DNA of 64,000 nt from Saccharomonospora glauca K62 (lineage in GTDB: Bacteria > Actinomycetota > Actinomycetes > Mycobacteriales > Pseudonocardiaceae), in the NCBI RefSeq assembly GCF_000243395.2, contig NZ_CM001484.1, positions 3,766,562-3,830,561 on the forward strand, written 5' to 3'. Positions 56,025 to 63,288 of this stretch are shown one piece after another. Each line of letters opens with the position of its first letter. The first letter of the stretch is position 1. The position numbers were made by a program, and so were the translations under genes. The notes below the pieces were generated by a model that did no database searches, was not told the origin of the DNA, and saw only the letters and a program-made list of their open reading frames with translations.

Positions 56025-57634
56025 CATCGTCCACAACGGAGCGGACCGCGTACCTCGTCGCGAGCGGCGATCTCCGCGAGTCGGCCAACGTCGCGGGCTG
56101 GCCCACCCAGGTGAAGCTGGAGCGCATCGTCACCGACGCCCTGGCCGAGCACGGCTGGCGGGTCGTGCGCGCCAACGAGGTCGATCCGAAGACGGGGCAC
56201 GGCTTCATCTCCAGCCAGCGCATGGGCATCGAGGTGTTCAAGACCGTCCCGAAGGACGTGCCGCTGATCGTGGCGGAGGCCGTGTGGCAGTACAGCCACC
56301 ACGTGCTGCCGGGGCTGCGCACCCACGAGGGCCCGATCCTCACCGTGGCGAACTTCGCCGGCGACTGGCCCGGCCTCGTGGGGCTGCTGGGCCTGAACGC
56401 CGGGCTAACGAAGATGGGCAAGCCGTACTCGACGATCTGGACGGTCGACGGCACCGACGACTTCTTCCGCGACGGCATCCGCTCGTGGCTGGAGACCGGC
56501 ACGATCATCCACGACGACTCCCACGTGCGTGACCTGCCCGCCGATCTGCCCGACACCCCCGAGATCGAACTCGGCCGGAAGCTCGCCGCCCGCCTGCTGG
56601 AGGACAAGGCCATCATCGGCGTGTTCGACGAGGGCTGTATGGGCATGTACAACGCGATCATCGACGACGAGCTGCTCAACCCCATCGGCATCTACAAGGA
56701 GCGGCTGTCGCAGAGCGCGTTGTGGGCGGAGATGCAGCGCGTGGACGACGCGGAGGCCGACGCCGTCGGCGAATGGCTGAAGGCGGCGGGCATGACGTTC
56801 CGGCTCGGCAGTGACGAGGCCACCGAGCTGACCGAGAACCAATTGCGCTGGCAATACAAGATGTACATCGCGGCGCTGCGGATCAGCGACGACTTCGGCC
56901 TCGACGCCGTGGGCATCCAGTACCAGCAGGGGCTCAAGGACCTCGCGCCCGCGTCCGACCTGGTGGAGGGGCTGCTGAACAACGCGGAGCGGCCCCCGGT
57001 GACCAGCCGTGACGGCTCGCGTGTGCTGTGGGATGGCAAGCCGCTGCCGCACTTCAACGAGGTCGACGAGGGCGCGGCCGTCGACGCGCTGGTGACCAAC
57101 CGCGTGTGGACGGCGCTGGGTTTCGACCCGGCCACCACCCTGCACGACGTGCGCTGGGGCGAGGAGTACGACGGCCGGTTCGTGTGGGTGTACGAGATCT
57201 CGGGCTCGGTGCCACCGTCGCACTTCGCAGGCGGATACGCCGACGCCGAGGGCTGGCGGCAGGACAACGTGTTCTTCCCCGCCGGTGGCGCCACGATCAA
57301 CGGGGTGTCGAAGCCGGGCGAGATCGTGTGGTCGCGCGTCTACATCGCCGACGGCGGGCTCCACGTCGACATCGGCAGGGCCAGCGTCGTGGAACTACCC
57401 GAGGAGGAGACCCGGCGCCGCAAGGAGGCCACGAATCCGGAATGGCCGATCGCGCACGTCGTGCTGCACGGGGTGACCCGCGACCAGTTCATGGCCCGTC
57501 ACAAGGCCAACCATGTGCAGATCGCCTACGCCCCCGACGCGGCGGGAGCCGACCGCGCGCTGGCGGCGAAGGCGGCGATGTTCGCCCATCTCGGCGTGAC
57601 CGTGCACCTGTGCGGCGACGTCTCGATCGGATAA
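56021..57634 (+). CDS. L-fucose isomerase-related sugar isomerase
   Basis: A 537-residue protein of the L-fucose/L-arabinose isomerase fold. Motifs include VFDEGCMGMYNAIIDDELLNPIG, KERLSQSALWAEM and AGMTFRLGSDEATELTENQL in the metal-binding half, and PIAHVVLHGVTRDQFMARHKANHVQIAYA near the end with the likely metal-binding His. It would interconvert an aldose and ketose whose ketose is then phosphorylated by the coupled FGGY kinase. Known pathways of that shape serve L-fucose, D-arabinose or L-xylulose; the actual sugar is unknown. The locus lacks a transporter and aldolase. Confidence 0.82.
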   Translation: MTSSTTERTAYLVASGDLRESANVAGWPTQVKLERIVTDALAEHGWRVVRANEVDPKTGHGFISSQRMGIEVFKTVPKDVPLIVAEAVWQYSHHVLPGLRTHEGPILTVANFAGDWPGLVGLLGLNAGLTKMGKPYSTIWTVDGTDDFFRDGIRSWLETGTIIHDDSHVRDLPADLPDTPEIELGRKLAARLLEDKAIIGVFDEGCMGMYNAIIDDELLNPIGIYKERLSQSALWAEMQRVDDAEADAVGEWLKAAGMTFRLGSDEATELTENQLRWQYKMYIAALRISDDFGLDAVGIQYQQGLKDLAPASDLVEGLLNNAERPPVTSRDGSRVLWDGKPLPHFNEVDEGAAVDALVTNRVWTALGFDPATTLHDVRWGEEYDGRFVWVYEISGSVPPSHFAGGYADAEGWRQDNVFFPAGGATINGVSKPGEIVWSRVYIADGGLHVDIGRASVVELPEEETRRRKEATNPEWPIAHVVLHGVTRDQFMARHKANHVQIAYAPDAAGADRALAAKAAMFAHLGVTVHLCGDVSIG

Positions 57635-57704
57635 GCGGCAGATCCTGCGCACGGCCCGTCGGGAACGCCCCGGCGCGAGTCCCGGTGGGCCGTCGCACCT
57701 CCCC

Positions 57705-57751
57705 GGTCCGTGCGCCGCCGGTCGAACGAGACCACCGTGTTCATCCACCCA
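57705..57751 (-). repeat. Hint-domain scar at the left end of the toxin array
   Basis: About 47 bp match the Hint sequence at 58741-58787 at roughly 40 positions and translate on the minus strand as VDEHGGLVRPAAHGP. It directly follows the CdiI-like immunity gene stop and continues into unrelated sequence, so it is the broken left end of one more cassette. Confidence 0.65.
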
Positions 57752-57754
57752 AAC

Positions 57755-58228
57755 TCAACCCCACCAATCAACCGTTCGCAAGAATTTCTCAACCTCCGAA
57801 ATCTCAGTCTCCCACTCGGAAACACGGTTACCGTCCTCGTCGACACTTTGTCGGGCTTCAATGAATTCCCAAGGCCTACCCGGATCGAACCCCCCTTCGA
57901 GTTGATCCAAGAAAATGATGGAATTCTGTACGTACACCTTCTCCTTGCACCGATAGAGCGGCCAGCAAGTTACGAAATTAGCGGTTTCCGGATCTCCGAC
58001 AGAGGCAATCAAGCATGAATCGATGACGCCTGCCGAGAGCAGCCTTCCCAGCGCCCGCTTCCAACTAGCTCGATAATCGCGAGGGCTCCAGAAATCCAGA
58101 GCCACATGGAAGAACTCGGTGAAATCCCCTACAGTGATCCTTCCCAGCAGGCGAGAAGACTGCCCCGAGGGCTCGGGTCCTCCGACCCCGTGCTCAATGT
58201 CAACGGAAAACATGTTACTTCTTGACAT
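57755..58228 (-). CDS. CdiI-like immunity protein
   Basis: A 157-residue cytoplasmic protein, AT-richer than its surroundings. The stretches DFWSPRDYRASWKRALGRLL, EKVYVQNSIIFLDQL and VSEWETEISEVEKFL resemble contact-dependent growth inhibition immunity proteins as I recall them. It lies 24 bp after the Ntox21-like toxin fragment, the usual toxin-immunity order. The toxin is frameshifted but this gene is intact, so it could still protect against related cells. ATG at 58228 has no clear ribosome site; ATG at 58213 is the other choice. Confidence 0.65.
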   Translation of the reverse strand: MSRSNMFSVDIEHGVGGPEPSGQSSRLLGRITVGDFTEFFHVALDFWSPRDYRASWKRALGRLLSAGVIDSCLIASVGDPETANFVTCWPLYRCKEKVYVQNSIIFLDQLEGGFDPGRPWEFIEARQSVDEDGNRVSEWETEISEVEKFLRTVDWWG

Positions 58229-58252
58229 AGTTTATATTTGCGTCGTACGCCC

Positions 58253-59036
58253 CTACCTTACACCCTTACGATTGAATATCTTCCACCCGTTTTCAACATT
58301 GCGACCATCCACATCCGGCGTAATGTATTTCTTCCCGTTGTAGAACACATCTTGTCCGTGTGAGTTGAACGGAGCCTTTTGTGGAGCAATTCGCGTTGTG
58401 TAGCCGAGTGCCGCGGCACGCGCCTTAGGCGAACCAAGATAGTGTGAATTATTTTTCTTGCTACGAGCTTCAACTGTATCCGGATGGTAGGGGTCCCCTT
58501 TGAGCGCGGGTGATGATGTATATCCCTTCGGTAGCTCGCAGTTGTCGTTGTGTGAGGACGGCCCGGCCGCCTACCACCACACGGTAGGCATGGATGCCGT
58601 TGATGGTGAGGTTGTGGACCGTGGTCGTGGCGGTGTAGGCGCGGACGCCGACAACCCGGACCTTCTCACCCTCGGGGGTACGCAGCCAATCTCCGGCATC
58701 GAGGTCGGCGGCGTGATACCACCCCGGCCGCTCTCCCTCCGGTCCGTGCACCGTGGGCCGAACGAGACCACCGCGCTCATCCACCCAGAACGGATGCTCC
58801 GCGGTCGCGACGAGCGTGGACACCGCATCCCCGGCCTCACCGTCGACATCGACGGTGACCTCCACCAAATCCTTCTCACCCCGGCCAACGATCGTGGCCA
58901 CAACCCTTTGGGGCTCGCTCTCACCGGTGTCGGGATCGGTGGCCACCACCCGATCCCCCCAGCTCGACCTCCTCGATCGGCGTGGTCGAACCGTCGGCCA
59001 ACAACACCCGCGCACCAGGCGCAAAACTCTTGCGCC
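58253..59036 (-). pseudogene. Orphan Hint-Ntox21-like toxin cassette, two frameshifts
   Basis: The Hint part reads SFAPGARVLLADGST then, after one extra G in a G run (58955-58960), DRVVATDPDTGESEPQ, EHPFWVDERG, and VHNLTINGIHAYRV. A second shift at 58549-58554 falls on the expected VLTHN motif, consistent with a 2-bp loss. The other frame then gives ELPKGYTSSP and the tip KGDPYHPDTVEARSKKNN, FNSHGQDVFYNGKKYITPD, NGWKIFNRKG, stop 58253. That tip matches the Ntox21 (Toxin_43) family. It lacks the N-terminal start and the catalytic Cys, so it is a displaced, silent cassette. Confidence 0.7.
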
Positions 59037-59316
59037 AAAGACGCCGTCGGCAAGATTACCGTCATCGCAGATGGCGGCTACCGCCGAACCGGCCCCTGGT
59101 CATCCCACACCGCCGCGAGTGGGGGCGGCCCGAAATTCAGGCATGGGAAAAGCAGCACGCAACACCTCTCACCGCACAGTCCATGCCCGCGTCGAACACG
59201 TCTTCGTCCGGATGAAGGGCTGGAAGATCCTGCGCGATTGCCGCCTGAAAGGCCACGGCGTCCACCACGCCATGCTCGGCATCGCCCGCCTCCACAACCT
59301 CGGCCTCACCGGATGA
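59037..59316 (+). pseudogene. IS5-family transposase C-terminal remnant
   Basis: The plus strand encodes broken pieces of a DDE transposase: KITVIADGGYRRTG, then in another frame PLVIPHRREWGRPEIQAWE, then in a third RVEHVFVRMKGWKILRDCRL and HHAMLGIARLHNLGLTG to a TGA at 59314-59316. ADGGY and RVEHVF hold the last two catalytic acids of IS5-type enzymes. It abuts the truncated start of the Ntox21-like cassette, so an insertion sequence event shaped this junction. No terminal repeats were identified. Confidence 0.7.
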
Positions 59317-59538
59317 CCGAGAAACAACGCTGACCACCAGCCCGCCATCGATCTTTTACGGGACCATGCTCAGGTGCGGACGGGAGCAACTACTTACCAA
59401 CTCCCACAACTCGTCTCAAACCATCCGCAGCAATTGAACGATCACTCAGAATTATAATCATTCCACACATTAACCACTACGCGAAAAGCTCGCTACGTCG
59501 ACCTCAATTTCCCCTACCAAGGCGCACCAGTACAGGAA

Positions 59539-59823
59539 TCAACCTACATACTTGTATCCTAGAGCGCGAAGAATGTCAGCGATCCACACATAGCCGTATC
59601 CAACAGTCGCATCCCCATCAGAAGTAACTTTTTGCGCCTGGGCCCAGGATTCAGAGACACTACCTATAGTCAATTGAGGCTCCCCGCCCAACTCAAAAGC
59701 ATCATCATTCGGAACAGTCCAGAACTCATCCACATCTACAGTCACCACCGGCCCCACATTGCGGACTGTATTACCTATCAGAACATCGATAGCAACACGG
59801 AGTCTTTCAAGATCTATTTCCAT
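59539..59823 (-). CDS. Immunity protein, in frame with its toxin
   Basis: A 94-residue protein (MEIDLERLRVAIDVLIG ... WIADILRALGYKYVG) whose AIDVLIGN, VDEFWTVPNDDAFEL and QLTIGSVSESW segments look like a small family found beside toxins. GAAGG lies 7 nt before the ATG at 59823, a proper ribosome site. However there is no stop between it and the upstream Hint-toxin frame, so it may be made separately or as a fusion. Function as immunity protein is inferred. Confidence 0.55.
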   Translation of the reverse strand: MEIDLERLRVAIDVLIGNTVRNVGPVVTVDVDEFWTVPNDDAFELGGEPQLTIGSVSESWAQAQKVTSDGDATVGYGYVWIADILRALGYKYVG

Positions 59824-60475
59824 TTCAGTGCCTTCACGAGCAGCCCCCTTGACTTTTTCAATATCACCCCTAAAGGTTGCCATCTCTTTCTCCAGTTGAT
59901 TTTCCCTTCCGTTGATTATTCTTTGTCTTACTTCCTCGCTCGGCGCGTTTTCAAGAATCCCCTTGTTGTCGTAGGCATCCGGATCCGCAAGATAATCGGC
60001 GAGTTTTTTCTCATGCTCCTGAATCAGCTGTTCGTACGATCTGATCTTTTTTTGCTGGTCTGCGGTTAACCCTTCGTCCGCATTATGCGTTAGAACACTC
60101 TTTCCGTCAGCTCCCACATAATACGTGTGGATGCCGTTGATGGTGAGGTTGTGGACCGTGGTTGTGGTGGTGTAGGCGCGGACGTCGACGATGCGGGCGT
60201 GGTCGCCGGTGGGGGTGCGGAGTTGGTCGCCGGGGTCGAGGTCGGCGGCCTCGTACCAGCCCGGCCGCTCGCCCCACAGGCCGTGGGCGGCCGGCTGGAG
60301 GAGGCGGCCGTGGTCGTCGACCCAGAACGGATGCTCCACGGTCGCGATGAGCGTGGACACCGCATCCCCGGCCTCACCGTCGACATCGACGGTGACCTCC
60401 ACCAGATCCTTGTGGCTGTGGCCGATGATCGTGGCCACCACCTCACGCGGCCCCGCCCCACCGGTGTCGGGATGA
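59824..60475 (-). pseudogene. Orphan Hint-toxin cassette, 5' truncated
   Basis: The frame enters the Hint domain at PDTGGAGPREVVATIIG with no Cys1 region, then EHPFWVDDHGRLLQP, GDQLRTPTGDHARIV, VHNLTINGIHTYYV and the HN motif (60087-60082). The tip, EGLTADQQKKIRSYEQLIQ and AYDNKGILENAPSEEVRQRI, is highly helical; a similar DNKG-NAP-R-I pattern occurs in other RHS/Hint toxins, but I cannot name the toxin. The frame runs on into the immunity gene. Upstream sequence is unrelated, so it has no normal start. Confidence 0.6.
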
Positions 60476-60765
60476 CCAGCTTGCCGAATTGGCGCGGGTT
60501 CAGCCCTATGAACGGAGCTACCCAGGAAGGCTCGAACGCCGTGCTCACACCGGACACAGCAAGATCATCACACCTACCACTAGCAGTTACGGGGCAACTC
60601 TTGACAGCAGCAGCCCTTGCCCAAGCAATGCCCCATCAGGGTGAAATACCAACAAGCAAGCACCAAAATGATTCGGAAATCACTACATCCCCGAAGGTGC
60701 CCTAAAATGATAAGGCAAGGATTTCTGGACCAGAGTAAATCCCACAGGCGCCCAAACCCTGCCCA
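60476..60765. other. Gene-free spacer inside the toxin array
   Basis: About 290 bp between the truncated Hint start and the next immunity gene. No gene or repeat is apparent; composition is lower in GC than the core genome. It is likely leftover sequence from recombination of toxin cassettes. Confidence 0.4.
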
Positions 60766-61038
60766 CTATTTTGCATACGCTGCGATAAAGTAAGAAAATT
60801 TGCTTGCATCGAGACGCGGCCATTTGACCCGTTCGCCGCAGTATCGATTAAGCAGATCCTCGACCTGGCCGGTATTCAATTCATAACCTCCCGGCGTAGA
60901 GATCTCGATACCTAGGATTCCTTCCAGGGAAACACGGTCCGCCCCAGGAAGAGGGATCGACCAATCGATTAGCTCGTCGTCTTCACGGAAAGCCTCGAGT
61001 TCCCATATGACGTTCTCGTCCCACACACCATCACTCAA
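60766..61038 (-). CDS. Immunity protein of the colicin E3-like cassette
   Basis: A 90-residue acidic protein starting at TTG 61038: GGAGG lies 8 nt upstream and TTGA overlaps the toxin stop, so the start is well supported although rare. The sequence has DDELIDWSIPLPGADRVSLEGILG, STPGGYELNTGQVEDLLNRY and FSYFIAAYAK, a pattern I associate with the DUF7683 family next to rRNase toxins. It is clearly not the classical cloacin/E3 immunity family. Presumed inhibitor of the upstream rRNase. Confidence 0.65.
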   Translation of the reverse strand: MSDGVWDENVIWELEAFREDDELIDWSIPLPGADRVSLEGILGIEISTPGGYELNTGQVEDLLNRYCGERVKWPRLDASKFSYFIAAYAK

Positions 61039-62045
61039 GGTTCCACCCTCCTGCCCGGAACTGGCCCTTTCTTCATTTCACCCGTCATATGGTCCACCAC
61101 GCCCAGGTGTTTTCCACGCTTGTTGTATACCTCAAGTTCCGCATGCATGCTATCCCATTCGTAAATCTTTCCCTTTTTATCCTTCCACCTATCACGCAAC
61201 GAACCTCCACCTTGCACACTCGTCTTCCGCTTTGCTCGCTTAAGATCCGGGATACCCGGAATTTCCTTCGGAGCCGGGTGAAAATGACACCCGCCCGCGT
61301 TGTGAGTGAGAACGCCCTCACCTTCGCCGACGTGGTAGGTGTGGGTGCCGTTGATGGTGAGGTTGTGGACCCGGGTGGTGGCGGTGTAGGCGCGGACGGC
61401 GGCGACCCGGACTTTGTCGCCGGTGGGGGTGCGGAGTTGGTCGCCGGGGTCGAGGTCGGCGGCGTCATACCAGCCCGGCTCTTCCCCTCCACAGGCCATG
61501 CACGGCGGGCTGGAGGAGGCGGCCGTGGTCGTCGACCCAGAACGGGTGCTCCGCGGTCGCGGTGATCGTCTCCACCGCATCCCCGGCATCACCGTCGACA
61601 TCGACGGTGACCTCCACCAGGTTCTTCTCACCCTGGCCGACGATCGTGGCCACCACCTTCTGCGGCCCCGACTCACCAGTCTCGGGATCGGTGGCCACCA
61701 CCCGATCCCCCAGCTCGACCTCCTCGATCGGCTTGGTCGAACCGTCAGCCAACAACACCCGCGTGCCCAGCGCGAAACTGTTACACCCCGGACTCCTCCG
61801 GAGCTTGTTGATCCCCTTCTCGATCGCCGCGGTCAGCTTGGGAAAACTCCGGCGAGCGGCCTCAACCCGATCCTGCCACCGGAACGCACCCCGCACCGCC
61901 CCGACAATCTTGCCCGCATACCGCAACTTCGAAATCGGGATCGCCCCGATGATCGCCGACACACACGAGCCCAAACTCCCCGAAAAACAATCCTGAATAT
62001 CCGACAAACCCGTCAGATCAGCAGCCAACTCCGGCAACTGCGGTT
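61035..62045 (-). pseudogene. Orphan Hint-colicin E3-like rRNase cassette, frameshifted
   Basis: This cassette starts in the pre-toxin region (SDIQDCFSGSLGSCVSAIIGAIP) without a start codon. It has a complete Hint: Cys1 in SPGCNSFALGTRVLLADGS, then DRVVATDPETGE and EHPFWVDDHGRLLQPAVHG. One extra A near 61490 shifts the frame; the other frame continues EPGWYDAADLDPG, VHNLTINGTHTYHV, VLTHNAGG (HN 61304-61299) and the tip RWKDKKGKIYEWDSMHAELE. That tip matches the colicin E3 cytotoxic domain, with the D-x-x-H-x-x-x-E triad kept. It cleaves 16S rRNA in known relatives. Confidence 0.75.
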
Positions 62046-62116
62046 ATCGGACAGTGATCGACCGGCCACGATACTTCCTTCAAACGCAGCCACTTCGCCA
62101 GGACCGCAACCCAAAG

Positions 62117-62737
62117 TCAGGCCTGTGATACAGCACGGAATGCGGGAACCTCAAATTCCTCGAGATCGAAGCACAATTCATCCTCTCGACCTTCAAGAAC
62201 AAACCCGAAGAACTCCCTCAGCGCTTCGTTTCCGAAGTCGATCGGATGAAAAGGTAAGGCATAGTTAGGTTCATTCCGAACTGAACGCTCACCTTCCCAG
62301 AAGGGAAATTCGAATGGAAGATGCTCCCCCATGTCTTCCATGACCCCCGAACTCGGGTTCATGCTCAGAGACCTAACTAGAGCACCATCTGACCAGACCG
62401 CAAAAGCAGCCCAATCTTCGGCACTGTGCATGAAAACAGCGTAGGCACCCCTACCGTTCGCCAGCCGTAAGATCCATTCAGTCAACTCGCTGGGCCGGTA
62501 CCGCGCGAGTTCACGAGAGCAGACAACTTCACACTCAGGAAGACTCGCCGCGCACACAATTCCACTATCCGGCCAAACAGCGAGATCGAGCGTGAGGAGT
62601 CCTGTCTCTTGTGCAGTAGCTCCGAGCGTGATCTCCGCAAGACGCTTCGACTTGTCATGATCAGTTAACCCAGCATCACGGAAAGCCCTTCTAGGTTCCG
62701 CCTCAGCGAAGACCACCACGGCAGACTTTGATCCCAT
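62117..62737 (-). CDS. DUF6928-like protein in the toxin array
   Basis: A 206-residue soluble protein. GSKSAVVVFAEAEPRRAF at the start, AASLPECEVVCSRELA, EDWAAFAVWSDGALVRSLSM and PFHPIDFGNEALREFFGFVLEG match the DUF6928 type that I recall from actinobacterial toxin islands. The ATG at 62737 has GAGGTACTTG upstream. Its place behind the immunity gene suggests another immunity or accessory role, unproven. Confidence 0.7.
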   Translation of the reverse strand: MGSKSAVVVFAEAEPRRAFRDAGLTDHDKSKRLAEITLGATAQETGLLTLDLAVWPDSGIVCAASLPECEVVCSRELARYRPSELTEWILRLANGRGAYAVFMHSAEDWAAFAVWSDGALVRSLSMNPSSGVMEDMGEHLPFEFPFWEGERSVRNEPNYALPFHPIDFGNEALREFFGFVLEGREDELCFDLEEFEVPAFRAVSQA

Positions 62738-62796
62738 CAAGTACCTCGCATCTCTAACAGCGCACTGTCTCGATTCGCCACAGGAAAGGTCGCACT

Positions 62797-63288
62797 CTAA
62801 GCATGAGTGCACACGCGAGCCACAGTTACCGAACCAAGGAACGGATACTCGATTACCAATTTATCCTCAGGCGAATATATCCAGAATTCGCGTATTGATT
62901 GCACCACCCCTGGCAACTTTTCCATAGCCACCCCCGAAGTCATCCTCACGCTCGGAAGTAGCGCATTAGACCACAGGAAAACTAATATGCTTGCGTTTGA
63001 CGCATAGCGTTTAATCAGCTCCACTGGGTCAAGGTCGTCGCGATCTCCTTCATAAATAATGAGATCCCTATCGACCGCTTCCCAATCGATAGTCCCGCTA
63101 GAATTATGGGAATAGCAGTTTAAACTTTCTCGCTGGTACTTCAGGTCCTCTTCCTGCCCTAGAAGTTGGACACCGGTCTGACCTACCCACATCAGAAGTC
63201 GATCACTACCCGGACTCGCGCGCACAACTCTCACCAACGATCGAGGCAAAAGATCAGGCCTACTCCCATAAGCGTTATCCTGCGTCAT
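62797..63288 (-). CDS. Immunity protein of the right-edge toxin
   Basis: A 163-residue protein without a family I know (TQDNAYGSRPDLLPRSLVRV ... FWIYSPEDKLVIEYPFLG). It begins in an ATGA overlap with the toxin stop at 63285, so toxin and immunity are made together. AT-rich codon use marks it as part of the variable array. No signal or membrane segment, so it would act in the cytoplasm. Confidence 0.65.
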   Translation of the reverse strand: MTQDNAYGSRPDLLPRSLVRVVRASPGSDRLLMWVGQTGVQLLGQEEDLKYQRESLNCYSHNSSGTIDWEAVDRDLIIYEGDRDDLDPVELIKRYASNASILVFLWSNALLPSVRMTSGVAMEKLPGVVQSIREFWIYSPEDKLVIEYPFLGSVTVARVCTHA

